A stretch of 64,000 bases of DNA, from contig NZ_JBAJEY010000001.1 in assembly GCF_039822285.1 (NCBI RefSeq), positions 819,812 through 883,811 on the forward strand, in the 5' to 3' direction. The notes beneath the pieces are model-generated. The model searched no databases. It saw only the letters and a program-made list of their open reading frames with translations, and was not told where the DNA came from. This document shows, one piece after another, positions 1 to 8,234 of the stretch. Source of the DNA: Thiofaba sp039822285. GTDB lineage: Bacteria > Pseudomonadota > Gammaproteobacteria > Halothiobacillales > Halothiobacillaceae. Made by a program: the position numbers and the translations under genes. Within the stretch, counting starts at the first letter, position 1. Each line of letters opens with the position of its first letter.

Positions 1-284
1 TGCTCAACGCCTGCAAGGTGGTGAACGCCGACATGCTGGCCGAATTCATGGCACGCAACAATCAGGCGCTGGAAACGCTCAAGCGCGAGCATGGCGTGCA
101 GGTACGCAACCTGCCGGATGATGTCATCGCGGAGCTCAAGAAGCTCTCCGCCGAGGTGCTGGCCGAGGTGGCCCAGCATGACCCGCTGACCAAGAAGGTC
201 TACGACTCCTTCATCGCCTTCCGCGACCGGGTCAAGCCCTGGACCGATGCCTCCGAGGTCGCCTTCCTGAAGGCGCGCGGCTGA
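1..284 (+). CDS. TRAP transporter substrate-binding protein, C-terminal part (DctP family)
   Basis: Only the last 93 or so residues are in the window; the reading frame is open from base 3 to the TGA at 282-284. The helical C-terminus (FMARNNQALETLKREHG, then VYDSFIAFRDRVKPW) resembles the end of periplasmic DctP/TakP-type solute receptors, which capture organic acids and hand them to a TRAP permease. No permease gene follows, so any DctQM genes would lie upstream of the window. A strong hairpin follows 15 bases after the stop and probably ends the operon. The family call rests on the C-terminus only; the substrate cannot be inferred. Confidence 0.7.
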   Translation, partial: LNACKVVNADMLAEFMARNNQALETLKREHGVQVRNLPDDVIAELKKLSAEVLAEVAQHDPLTKKVYDSFIAFRDRVKPWTDASEVAFLKARG

Positions 285-298
285 CGCGGGCATGGAAA

Positions 299-335
299 CG
301 GCTCCACCGGCGCCAAGGTCAGGCCGGTGGAGCCG
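299..335 (+). terminator. Strong hairpin after the TRAP gene
   Basis: A perfect 12-bp inverted repeat (CGGCTCCACCGG and its complement) surrounds a 13-base loop, 15 bases after the TRAP stop codon. There is no T-run after it, so it is either a weak intrinsic terminator or an mRNA 3'-end stabiliser. The remaining bases to 431 contain no gene I can support. Confidence 0.5.
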
Positions 336-431
336 GTCGCCTGGCCGGTCGTCCAGGAGCCGCCGTCGATCCTGATCCACGCCATCGTCACGACGGTGGC
401 GCTCTAACGGGATTCAGCACACCCCAAGGAC

Positions 432-1121
432 TCACGCCTTCTCCACGGCACCCTCCTCCTGGTCGTTCACTTCGACGAGGATCGCCGCGGCCAGTCCGGC
501 ATCCAGGACGTGCAGGGCGCCGTTGACCCGGATCATCAAGGGACCCTGGAAGGGCGCACGTTCCTCCACCCACACCAAGGCTTCGGGCACGAGCCCGAGC
601 CCGCCGAGATAGCGCAACTCCTCCGGCCGTCGCTCGTGCAGGCGGGCCACGCGCAGGCATAGCCCCAGCGGGGCATCGACCAGCGCGCAGAGGACCCGCA
701 GCTCATGCAGGTCTTCATGCGGCGGTGGGATGGGGGAGCCGTGGGGGTCGCTTGCCGGGCGGCCGAGCACCTCCCACATGCGGTTGACCACCCGCTCCGA
801 GACGCTGTGCTCCAGCACCTCCGCCTCCGCGTCCACCTCGTCCCAGGACAGCCCCAGCACCTGCACCAGGAACTGCTCGACGATGCGATGGCGGCGGATG
901 GTCTCCACCGCCACCCGGCGCCCGGTCGCGGTCAGGCGCACGCCTTGGTAGGGGATGTGCTCGATCAGCCCCTCGGCGGCCAGTTTCTTGACCATCCCGC
1001 TCACCGAGGGTTGGGCCACCTTCAGCCGCTCGGCCAGGGCGGAGGTCGAGACCGGCTCCGCCGTATCCCCGGCAAGCTTGTAGATGGCCTTGAGATAGTC
1101 CTGGAGGGCACGGCTGCTCAT
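432..1121 (-). CDS. mntR: DtxR/MntR-family metal-dependent transcriptional regulator
   Basis: A 229-residue protein with an N-terminal winged helix (ALQDYLKAIYKLAGD, then a recognition helix VAQPSVSGMVKKLAAEGL). A dimerisation and metal-binding region follows (RRHRIVEQFLVQVLGLSWDEVDAEAEVLEHSVS), and a C-terminal FeoA/SH3-like segment runs to about residue 225. This is the layout of DtxR/MntR repressors, which bind DNA when loaded with Mn(II) or Fe(II). The ATG at 1121 is chosen because family members begin just before this helix; the frame stays open to 1205 with other possible starts. It is divergent from the Mn transporter mntH, and a DtxR-like palindrome sits in between, so Mn homeostasis is the likely role. 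The choice of Mn over Fe is from context. Confidence 0.85.
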   Translation of the reverse strand: MSSRALQDYLKAIYKLAGDTAEPVSTSALAERLKVAQPSVSGMVKKLAAEGLIEHIPYQGVRLTATGRRVAVETIRRHRIVEQFLVQVLGLSWDEVDAEAEVLEHSVSERVVNRMWEVLGRPASDPHGSPIPPPHEDLHELRVLCALVDAPLGLCLRVARLHERRPEELRYLGGLGLVPEALVWVEERAPFQGPLMIRVNGALHVLDAGLAAAILVEVNDQEEGAVEKA

Positions 1122-1169
1122 GGAGGGCAACGATAGGAAGAATGCATGAACCTTATCACTTTCCTGCAT

Positions 1170-1199
1170 TTGACCGGGCGCGTCGGCTTGCCCTAGATT
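1170..1199 (+). promoter_or_regulatory. Candidate sigma-70 promoter for mntH
   Basis: TTGACC (1170-1175) and TAGATT (1194-1199) are separated by 18 bases, which would place transcription start near 1206, just before the palindrome at 1215. The match is moderate and not unique in this region. Confidence 0.3.
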
Positions 1200-1214
1200 G
1201 TCCAAATCCCATTT

Positions 1215-1228
1215 TTAGCCTTACCTAA
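1215..1228. promoter_or_regulatory. DtxR/MntR-type operator next to the mntH start codon
   Basis: The interrupted palindrome TTAGCCTTACCTAA (TTAG, six bases, CTAA) resembles the core of DtxR-family boxes such as TTAGGTTAGGCTAACC. It ends four bases before the mntH ATG at 1233, and the mntR gene lies on the other side. Occupancy there would block transcription or early elongation into mntH, and it occupies the place of the usual ribosome-binding site. Seen: the palindrome and its position. Inferred: binding by MntR. Confidence 0.6.
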
Positions 1229-1232
1229 TTTG

Positions 1233-2480
1233 ATGAGCGACATCCCCTGCGTCCAAGACCGCCCGATCGTTCGTCCCTTCTGGTTCTATCTCGGGCCCGC
1301 CTTCCTGGTGTCCGTGGGCTACATGGATCCGGGCAACTGGGCCACCTCCCTCGAGGCCGGCAGCCGCTATGGCTATGCCCTGCTATGGGTCATCACCCTG
1401 GCCAGCCTGATCGCCATCCTCGTGCAACTGCTGGCCGCACGGCTCGGGGTAGCCACGGAGCGGAACCTGGCCCAGCTGATTGCCGAACGCTACGCAGGCT
1501 GGCGCGCCAAGGGGCTGCTCGCCACCGCGGCGCTGGCGATGATGGCGACCGATCTTGCGGAATTTCTTGGAGTGGCGGTGGCGCTGAACATGCTGTTCGA
1601 CATCCCGCTGCCGATCGCGGTGGTGCTGACCGTGTTCGATGTGCTGCTGATCCTGTGGCTGGAGCGCTTTGGCTTCCGCTGGGTGGAGATGACCATCATC
1701 GCCTTCGTCGCCACCATCAGCCTGGGCTATGTGGTGGAGCTCCTCATCATCCAGCCCGACATGGCCGCCGTGGCCACCCACACCTTCCTGCCGAACGCCA
1801 CCATCACCGACAGCACGGCCCTGTTCATCGCGCTGGGGATCATCGGCGCCACGGTCATGCCGCACAATATCTTCCTGCACTCGTCGCAGGTGCTGACCCG
1901 GCTGCGGGACGCGAACCACGACAAGCGCCGGATCTACGGCATCCTCAAGTGGGACACCGTGGGCGCCCTGCTCGCCGCGTGGATGGTCAACTCCGCCATC
2001 CTCATCACGGCCGCCGCGGCCTTCCACGAACAGGGCCTCTTGATCACCGACCTCGACCAGGCCTATGTCACCCTGGGGCCCCTGTTCGGCGAGGCGGCCG
2101 CGCTGACCTTCGCCATCGCCCTGCTGGCCTCGGGGGTGGCCAGCTCGACCACCGCGACCCTGGCCGGCCAGATCGTGTTCGAGCCCCTGCTCGGCCGCCC
2201 GGTCAACATCGCCAGGCTGCGCCTGACGCTTCGGCTGTTGACCATGATCCCCGCGGTGATCGCCATCCTCGCGAGCGCCAAGCCCCTCGGCCTGTTGGTG
2301 CTGTCGCAGGTGATCCTATCGATGCAGCTGCCGTTTACCCTGCTGCCCCTGATCCTCCTGGTCTCCAACCGCGCCCTGATGGGCGACATGACCGCCCCGC
2401 GCTGGATGGTGGGGTTGGCCTGGGCCTGTGCGCTGCTCATCATCGCCCTGAATCTTGGCTTCCTGTTCAGCGGCGAGTGA
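1233..2480 (+). CDS. mntH: NRAMP-family divalent metal (Mn2+) transporter
   Basis: A 415-residue inner-membrane protein with about 11 hydrophobic segments. It carries both NRAMP signatures: DPGNWAT in the first membrane helix (about residue 34) and MPHNIFLHSS in the sixth (about residue 209). The Asp, Asn and Met of these motifs bind the metal in characterised family members, which import Mn2+ with protons. ATG 1233 is taken as start since the next Met is already inside helix 1. No clear Shine-Dalgarno precedes it; the palindrome at 1215-1228 occupies that spot. Regulation by the divergent MntR-like repressor is very likely. Confidence 0.93.
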   Translation: MSDIPCVQDRPIVRPFWFYLGPAFLVSVGYMDPGNWATSLEAGSRYGYALLWVITLASLIAILVQLLAARLGVATERNLAQLIAERYAGWRAKGLLATAALAMMATDLAEFLGVAVALNMLFDIPLPIAVVLTVFDVLLILWLERFGFRWVEMTIIAFVATISLGYVVELLIIQPDMAAVATHTFLPNATITDSTALFIALGIIGATVMPHNIFLHSSQVLTRLRDANHDKRRIYGILKWDTVGALLAAWMVNSAILITAAAAFHEQGLLITDLDQAYVTLGPLFGEAAALTFAIALLASGVASSTTATLAGQIVFEPLLGRPVNIARLRLTLRLLTMIPAVIAILASAKPLGLLVLSQVILSMQLPFTLLPLILLVSNRALMGDMTAPRWMVGLAWACALLIIALNLGFLFSGE

Positions 2481-2494
2481 CGAGGCCGGGCGAA

Positions 2495-2614
2495 TTACTT
2501 GGCGGCGCGCTCGATGGCCTCGCCCCCCTTCTTGATGTCCTTGCCAATACCCTCGAAGGTGTTGCAGGCGGACAGGAGCAGGGTGGCGAGAACAAGGATG
2601 GATGCTGCTTTCAC
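2495..2614 (-). CDS. ecnB: Entericidin A/B-family small lipoprotein
   Basis: A 39-residue protein with a GTG start: a Lys, a hydrophobic stretch, a lipobox LLSAC with the lipidated Cys at residue 17, then NTFEGIGKDIKKGGEAIERA, the typical amphipathic entericidin tail. AAGGAGA lies six bases before the GTG. The start overlaps the stop of the DUF1461 gene (GTGA), so the two are probably translationally coupled. Entericidins are envelope lipoproteins; in E. coli EcnB is linked to stationary-phase lysis. No partner EcnA is seen nearby. Confidence 0.85.
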   Translation of the reverse strand: MKAASILVLATLLLSACNTFEGIGKDIKKGGEAIERAAK

Positions 2615-3354
2615 GACGATCTCCTTTGCATGAGGATCCGGCCCGCCTGGCGGGCCATGACGTTCAATGCTAACAAGAGCATCAGGCTCGCGCCCAGCCA
2701 GAGGGCACCGATGAAACCGAACAGGTTCGGCGCCTGCATCAGGCTGCTCATGAGCGAGTCCTGGTAGTAGAAGAACCACGGGTGATCGGGCGGGAAGACC
2801 CAGCGGTGCCAGGCATAGAAGACCTCAACCGGCCCCAGGGCGAGCAGCGCGCCTGCAAGGAGTGCGAGCCCGGCCAAACTGCCGGCCAGAAGCCTCCCCG
2901 CCTGCGGAACGGGAACGCGCCCAAGGCTGAGCAGGAGCGCAAGTCCGCCCCAGCCCGCGAGCGCCAGCAGACCGGCGCGTTCCCCCGTCTCGATAAGATG
3001 CGCCACGTCGCGAAGATGCGTGACCTCGTCCGCGGTCAAGAGACGCCCGAGTTCGCGGCCCTGCGGGTCATGGTAGCGCAGCCCCTCCAAGCCCTGGCCG
3101 CCATGGCGCACGGCCTCGGCGATGGCGGCGAACAGGCGGGCATGCTCGGCGGCATCGGTGCGGATGAAATCCTGCCGCCCATGGCGATTCTGCGGAACAA
3201 AGGTGTTGAGGGTGGCGGGGATGTCGATCAGGCGATAGGCCATGGGATAGAGAAAATCGACCTTCGCCAACAGCAGCCAGGCGAGCCACAGCGCGGCCAG
3301 CCAGAGCAGGAGCCCGTAGGCCGCGATCGCCAATCCCCGCACGGCCCGCGGCAT
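2611..3354 (-). CDS. DUF1461 (TIGR01906-type) integral membrane protein
   Basis: A 247-residue membrane protein: one hydrophobic helix at about residues 10-30, a soluble loop of some 100 residues, then three hydrophobic helices. The conserved DUF1461 signature FYAWHRWVFPPDHPWFFYYQ lies at about residues 180-200. The biochemical function of the family is unknown. The ATG overlaps the stop of the gamma carbonic anhydrase gene by one base (TGATG), and its own stop overlaps the entericidin start, so the three genes form one unit. Confidence 0.75.
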   Translation of the reverse strand: MPRAVRGLAIAAYGLLLWLAALWLAWLLLAKVDFLYPMAYRLIDIPATLNTFVPQNRHGRQDFIRTDAAEHARLFAAIAEAVRHGGQGLEGLRYHDPQGRELGRLLTADEVTHLRDVAHLIETGERAGLLALAGWGGLALLLSLGRVPVPQAGRLLAGSLAGLALLAGALLALGPVEVFYAWHRWVFPPDHPWFFYYQDSLMSSLMQAPNLFGFIGALWLGASLMLLLALNVMARQAGRILMQRRSS

Positions 3355-3890
3355 CAGGCCTCGCCGGAGGCGTGGCGGCGGGCCAGTTCGACGTAGTAGT
3401 CGGCGGAATAGCCGAGGTATTCCAGCTCCTCGTCGGTCAGCGGGCGCACCTTGCGCGCCGGCGCGCCGAGCCAGAGGTAACCGCTCTCCAGCTCCTTGCC
3501 GGGCGGCACCACGCTGCCCGCGCCAACGATCACCTCGCGCCGGATCACCGCCTCATCGAGCACCACCGAGCCCATGCCGATCAGACAGCGATCTTCGATG
3601 GTGCAGGCATGCAGCACGGCCTTGTGACCGATCGTCACATCGCTGCCCACGATGACCGGCGCACCGCGCGGGTTGAAACGGCTGGCGTGGGTGACGTGGA
3701 CGATGGTGCCGTCCTGCACGTTGGTCCGATCACCCATCTCGATGCGGTTGATGTCACCGCGCAGCACGCTCATCGGCCAGATCGAGGCATCCCGCCCGAG
3801 ATGCACCTGCCCGGTGACCAGGGCCGTGGGATCGACCCAGGCGCCGGCCTCAAGCGTGGGCATGTGGCCCTCGAAACGTCGGATGGTCAT
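3354..3890 (-). CDS. Gamma carbonic anhydrase-like hexapeptide-repeat protein
   Basis: A 178-residue left-handed beta-helix protein. Imperfect hexapeptide turns run from about residue 15 to 125, with the family's His residues in THASR, IGHKAVLHAC and related positions that hold the active-site metal in gamma carbonic anhydrases. It resembles YrdA/PaaY-type proteins, many of which have weak or no CO2 hydration activity. ATG 3890 is preferred over GTG 3899 and ATG 3896 since GGAG lies eight bases upstream of it. It heads the overlapping unit with DUF1461 and entericidin. Confidence 0.85.
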   Translation of the reverse strand: MTIRRFEGHMPTLEAGAWVDPTALVTGQVHLGRDASIWPMSVLRGDINRIEMGDRTNVQDGTIVHVTHASRFNPRGAPVIVGSDVTIGHKAVLHACTIEDRCLIGMGSVVLDEAVIRREVIVGAGSVVPPGKELESGYLWLGAPARKVRPLTDEELEYLGYSADYYVELARRHASGEA

Positions 3891-3916
3891 CGGCATCACT
3901 CCAGAAAGATCACGGG

Positions 3917-4825
3917 ATGATACCCTCTCAGGCCCCCAATCCGAACGATGCCCTCATGTTTGCGAAGCTTGTGCAACGCCTTGGCCTCTATGTCCAGCTG
4001 ACCCGGCTGGATCGCCCGGTCGGCTGGGTGCTCCTGCTCTGGCCCACCCTGTGGGCCCTGTGGCTGGCCGCGGGCGGCCTGCCGAGTCCGCTGAATCTTG
4101 CCGTGTTCGTCGCCGGGGTGGTGCTGATGCGCTCGGCCGGCTGCGCCATCAACGACTACGCCGACCGCGACTTCGACGCCCACGTCGCCCGCACCCGCGA
4201 ACGCCCCCTCGCCGCAGGATTGATCCAGCCCCGGGAGGCGCTCGCCGTGTTCGCCGTGCTCGCACTGGCCGCCTTCGGCCTGGTTTGGCTGCTCGACCCG
4301 CTGGTGCTGAAGCTGTCCATCGTCGGCGTGCTGCTGGCGGCGAGCTACCCCTTCATGAAGCGCTGGCATCACCTGCCGCAGCTGCACCTTGGCATCGCCT
4401 TCTCCTGGGCCATTCCGATGGCCTATGCCGCCGAAAAGGGCACGCTCGATCTCACCGCCATGCTGCTGTTTGCCGCCAATGTGCTGTGGACGGTGGCCTA
4501 CGACACCATGTATGCCATGGCCGACCGGGAGGACGATGTGAAGATCGGGGTAAAATCCACCGCCATCCTGTTCGGCCGCTTCGACCGCCTGATCATCGGC
4601 GGGCTTCAGCTCGCCACCCTCCTGCTGCTCGCCCTGGTCGGCCTGCGTGCGGGGCTCGGCTGGGCCTACGGCGCGGGCCTCTTGGCCGCCGCGGGCTTTG
4701 CCCTGTGGCAGCAGTGGCTGATCCGCAAACGCGAGCCGGTCGCCTGTATCGCGGCGTTCAAGAACAACCAGTGGTTCGGCATGGCGGTGTTCGTCGGGCT
4801 GGCGGTGGATCTGGCTTGGAAATGA
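3917..4825 (+). CDS. ubiA: 4-hydroxybenzoate polyprenyltransferase
   Basis: A membrane prenyltransferase with about eight hydrophobic helices. Both Mg-diphosphate motifs are present: NDYADRDFD at about residue 75 and YDTMYAMADREDD at about residue 195. UbiA joins the polyprenyl tail to 4-hydroxybenzoate, the first membrane step of ubiquinone synthesis. The start at 3917 gives 302 residues; an internal ATG at 3956 (289 residues) fits the family N-terminus (LYVQLTRLDRPVG) equally well. It would also leave more room for a promoter next to the divergent gene that starts at 3890. Confidence 0.93.
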   Translation: MIPSQAPNPNDALMFAKLVQRLGLYVQLTRLDRPVGWVLLLWPTLWALWLAAGGLPSPLNLAVFVAGVVLMRSAGCAINDYADRDFDAHVARTRERPLAAGLIQPREALAVFAVLALAAFGLVWLLDPLVLKLSIVGVLLAASYPFMKRWHHLPQLHLGIAFSWAIPMAYAAEKGTLDLTAMLLFAANVLWTVAYDTMYAMADREDDVKIGVKSTAILFGRFDRLIIGGLQLATLLLLALVGLRAGLGWAYGAGLLAAAGFALWQQWLIRKREPVACIAAFKNNQWFGMAVFVGLAVDLAWK

Positions 4826-4830
4826 GTGAA

Positions 4831-5826
4831 TCAGCAAATCCTCGGCAGCGGGTCCTCCACCAGTTCCGGCAATAGCCGCTCGCCAAGTTCCGTCTCCAGC
4901 ACCACCCAGGCAGGCGCAGGCTCGATGCGGCCAATGATGGCCGCCCCCTCGCCTTCCGGCAGGGCGTGCCACGCATCGAGCAGGGCTTGCGCGTGCTGCG
5001 GTGCGACCAGCGCCACCACCCGGCCCTCGCAGGCCAGGTAGAGCGGATCGAAGCCAAGCAGCTCACACACCCCGGCAACCTCAGGGCGCACCGGAATGGC
5101 CTCCTCGAACAGGCGCACGCCAAGACCGGTGGCGGCACAGATCTCGTGCATCACGGTGGCGAGTCCCCCGCGCGTCGGATCGCGCATGAAGCGCAGTCCC
5201 TCGAACGCCATGGCTGCCTGGGCGAGCGGCAGCACGCTGGCCGAGTCCGATCTCAAGGCCGCACGCAGACCGAAGGCCTCGCGCGCCAGCATCACCGCCG
5301 CGCCGTGGTCGCCCACCGGGCCGCTGACCAGCACGGCATCCCCCGGACGGATCGCGTCCAGGCCCAGTGCGGGCCCCGGCAGGCGCTCGCCCAACCCCGT
5401 CACCGTCAGGTAGAGGCCGCTGCCCTCCCCCCGCGCCACGACCTTGGTATCCCCCGCCACCACCCGCACCCCGCAGGCCCGCGCGGCCTCGGCCAGGTCA
5501 TTCACGACCCGCTCGAGCACCACCAGGGCCAGCCCCTCCTCAAGGATGGCGGCGAGGGTGAGGAGACGGGCCCGCCCGCCACTGACCGCAAGGTCGTTGA
5601 CCACGCCGTGCACCGCGAGGCTGCCGATGCTCCCGCCGGGGAATTCGAGCGGCTGGACGGTGAAGCCGTCGGTGGACACCAGCAACCGCCCCGTTGCCCA
5701 GGACAGCTCCGCTGCATCCAGGCGGGTGTCCGGGGCGAGGGAGCCCAGCCGCTCGGCAAAGACCTGCTCGATCAGCTCGCGCATCAGGCGCCCGCCGTTG
5801 CCGTGCGCCAAGGTGATCTGCGTCAT
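4831..5826 (-). CDS. hypE: Hydrogenase maturation protein HypE
   Basis: A 331-residue protein of the PurM/AIR synthase fold. The N-terminus (LAHGNGGRLMRELI) and the C-terminal PRIC, whose Cys receives the carbamoyl group and is dehydrated to a thiocyanate, are diagnostic. With HypF it makes the CN ligands of the [NiFe] active-site iron. Its ATG overlaps the hypF stop (ATGA). It is the last gene of hypCABDFE and ends five bases from the convergent ubiA stop. Confidence 0.95.
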   Translation of the reverse strand: MTQITLAHGNGGRLMRELIEQVFAERLGSLAPDTRLDAAELSWATGRLLVSTDGFTVQPLEFPGGSIGSLAVHGVVNDLAVSGGRARLLTLAAILEEGLALVVLERVVNDLAEAARACGVRVVAGDTKVVARGEGSGLYLTVTGLGERLPGPALGLDAIRPGDAVLVSGPVGDHGAAVMLAREAFGLRAALRSDSASVLPLAQAAMAFEGLRFMRDPTRGGLATVMHEICAATGLGVRLFEEAIPVRPEVAGVCELLGFDPLYLACEGRVVALVAPQHAQALLDAWHALPEGEGAAIIGRIEPAPAWVVLETELGERLLPELVEDPLPRIC

Positions 5827-8234
5827 GCCTCATGCTCCGTGAAATGGGCCTCGACCAGCTGGCCGAAAGCAAGGCCGGCATCATTGACCGGCACCCTGGA
5901 TGGGAAGACGACCTCCACCCCCTCCGCCGCAGCGCCCGCGTGGATGAGTTCGACCAGGAGGCGATTCTGCATCACCCCGCCGGTCACCCCCAGCATGGGG
6001 GCTGCCAGACGACGGGCAAGGTCCAGGGCCGCCTTCGCCAGGCTGGCGTGGAAGGCCCGGGCGCGCTCGGCCACGGGAAGCGAGGCATCCCGCAGCAGGG
6101 GTACGAGCGGGGTCCAGTCAAGGCGCAGCAGCCCCTCGGCATCGTCCTGCCAGACGAGGGGGAGGCCCGGCACCGGGCGGGCGGGCACGGCGGCGGCCTC
6201 CAGACGCATGGCCGCCTCGCCCTCGTGACTGGCCTCACGGCACAGGTCGAGCAGGGCGGCCGCGCCGTCGAACAGGCGTCCCATGGAGCTCGTGGCCGGG
6301 GTATTCAGGCCGCGCGCAAGGGCCTGACGCAGCAGTCCGACCTCCCTCCCGGGCGGGGCAAGACCGGCCACCTCCAGCCCCGTCGCCCAGACCATCCCGA
6401 GCGCGCTGCGCCAGGGCTCGCGTGCGGCGCGCTCGCCCCCGGGCAGGGGGAAGGGGCGCAGGCTGGCCACCCGCCGCCAATGGCCGGGACGGCCGAGCAG
6501 GGCCTCGCCCCCCCACAGGCTGCCATCCTCCCCAAGCCCCAGCCCGTCCCAGGCCAGCACCAGCATCTCGCCGGGCTCCACCCCCTGGGCCTGCCAGAGC
6601 TCGGCATACAGGGCGGAGGCATGCGCGGCATGGTGTTGCACCGCAAGGCACGGCAGAGGCTGGCTTTGCGCCCAACGGCTGGCGGCATACCCCGGATGCC
6701 GGTCATGCACGATGCGCTCGGCCCGCACCCCGTAGAGCGCCTGCAAGCCCTCGATCGTGGCCGCGAAGCGCTCCAAGGCACGTGGGCTGTCCAGCTCGCC
6801 GACATGCGGCGAGAGCACGGCCCTGCGCCCCCAGCCCAGCGCCACGGCATTCTTCATCTGCCCGCCCACCGCGAGCCTCGGGCTTGCGAAGGCAAACGGT
6901 ACGTCGAGCTCCAGCGGGGCATCCCCCCGCCCCAGACGCAGGGGCCTTGCGCGTCCTGCGATCACGCGCCGCAGCGGATCGTCCACCGGCCTGAGAATCG
7001 GCCGGTCGTGGTGGAGGAAGGCATCGGCGATGCTAGCGAGCCGCGCCTCGGCGTCCGCCTCATCCCATACCAAAGGTTCACCGGAGCGGTTGCCGGAGGT
7101 GGCGACGAGCGGCCCGCCGAAATCATCCAAGAGCACGTGATGCAGCGGGCTGGAGGGCAACATGACGCCGATTTCGGCCAACCCCGGAGCGATGCCTTCC
7201 GCAAGGCCCGCTTCGAGATAAGGAGCCAAAGCCCCTCTCCCCTCTCCCTTGAGGGAAGCGGGGGAGAGGGTGGCAAGCCCCTCCTTCCCCTCTCCCCAGC
7301 CCTCCCCCCTGGGGGGGGAGGGGGGCCATCCATTAGCACACGATGGCTTTTCGAGGAGCCTTTCAACGGCGCGCGGACGCAGGAGCACGATGGGCCGCGC
7401 GTTGGACGTCAAAGCCTCTTCCTCGGCCCGATCCAGCTCGAAATCCCGGCTCACCCGTTCCAGCCCATCCGCACCCGACCAGGGGTACATGACCGCCAGC
7501 GGCTTGCCTGGCCTGCGCTTGCGCTCGCGCAGGCGGCGGACGGCCGCCTCGCTACGCGCATCGCACATCAGCTGATAGCCGCCCACGCCCTTGAGTGCCA
7601 GGATGCCGCCCGCGCGCAAGAGCGCCACGGCGGCAGCGAGTGCCAGCGCATCGCCGTCCACCCTGCCCCGTCCGTCCACGAACCCCAGGCGCGGCCCGCA
7701 GTCCGGGCAGGCCATGGCCTCGGCATGGAAGCGGCGCTCGTTGGGATCATCGAACTCCCTCTGGCAGGCCGCGCAGAGGGTAAAAGCCGCCATGCCGGTG
7801 CGTGCGCGATCCCACGGCAGGTCGGCCAACAGGCTGTAGCGCGGACCGCACTCGGCACAGGCGATGAAGGGGTGGCGATGCCGTCGGCTGGAGGGGTTGC
7901 GCAGCTCCCCCAGGCAGGCCGGACAGGGGGGGAGGTCGAGCGGCACGAAGGCCGTGTCGCACCCACCGGGCAGGCTTTCGAGGATGCGAAAGCCTGCCCG
8001 ACCGGTCGCGGCCACCGGCTCGGCCCACAGGCCGACCCCGGGCAGCGCATGACGTAGACGAGAAATAAAGGCCGCCAAGACCTCCCCCTCCCCTTCGATC
8101 ACGCCCTCGACCCGGCCACCGACATTGGCCACCTCACCCGCCAGCTCCAGCGCGCGGGCCAGGCGGGCGATGGCGGGGCGCAGGCCACGGCCTTGCACCC
8201 GTCCTTCGAGGCGAAAGCGGCGAGCCTGCCTCAT
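5823..8234 (-). CDS. hypF: Carbamoyltransferase HypF with an in-frame repeat insertion
   Basis: An 803-residue protein. In order: an acylphosphatase domain (VQGRGLRPAIARLA near residue 12, where the usual VQGVGFRP is slightly altered), two zinc fingers (CPACLGE with ACAECGPR; CAACQRE with ACPDCGPR), a YrdC-like domain, and the carbamoyltransferase domain with HHAAHASALYAE near residue 550. HypF activates carbamoyl phosphate and loads it onto HypE. The ATG at 8234 overlaps the hypD stop. Between the YrdC segments ending VLLRP and beginning IGVMLP lies an insertion of about 45 residues rich in Pro, Gly and Glu, encoded by a CT-rich repeat (7229-7326). This explains the extra length over typical HypF. 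Confidence 0.94.
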   Translation of the reverse strand: MRQARRFRLEGRVQGRGLRPAIARLARALELAGEVANVGGRVEGVIEGEGEVLAAFISRLRHALPGVGLWAEPVAATGRAGFRILESLPGGCDTAFVPLDLPPCPACLGELRNPSSRRHRHPFIACAECGPRYSLLADLPWDRARTGMAAFTLCAACQREFDDPNERRFHAEAMACPDCGPRLGFVDGRGRVDGDALALAAAVALLRAGGILALKGVGGYQLMCDARSEAAVRRLRERKRRPGKPLAVMYPWSGADGLERVSRDFELDRAEEEALTSNARPIVLLRPRAVERLLEKPSCANGWPPSPPRGEGWGEGKEGLATLSPASLKGEGRGALAPYLEAGLAEGIAPGLAEIGVMLPSSPLHHVLLDDFGGPLVATSGNRSGEPLVWDEADAEARLASIADAFLHHDRPILRPVDDPLRRVIAGRARPLRLGRGDAPLELDVPFAFASPRLAVGGQMKNAVALGWGRRAVLSPHVGELDSPRALERFAATIEGLQALYGVRAERIVHDRHPGYAASRWAQSQPLPCLAVQHHAAHASALYAELWQAQGVEPGEMLVLAWDGLGLGEDGSLWGGEALLGRPGHWRRVASLRPFPLPGGERAAREPWRSALGMVWATGLEVAGLAPPGREVGLLRQALARGLNTPATSSMGRLFDGAAALLDLCREASHEGEAAMRLEAAAVPARPVPGLPLVWQDDAEGLLRLDWTPLVPLLRDASLPVAERARAFHASLAKAALDLARRLAAPMLGVTGGVMQNRLLVELIHAGAAAEGVEVVFPSRVPVNDAGLAFGQLVEAHFTEHEA
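7229..7326. repeat. CT-rich palindromic repeat inserted in hypF
   Basis: CCCCTCTCCC-type and GGGGGAGAGGG-type arms occur twice in about 100 bases, all read through in frame by hypF. On the coding strand they give PPSPPRGEGWGEGKEG and SPASLKGEGRG. Related copies lie between genes at 25340, 41662 and 63811. The position in a family-variable loop may explain why the gene stays open. Confidence 0.75.

Noticed and set aside
292..375. Small gene after the TRAP receptor (for example a permease start)
   Set aside because: The frame from ATG 292 is short, Arg/Ser-rich and contains the hairpin; no membrane segment is present.
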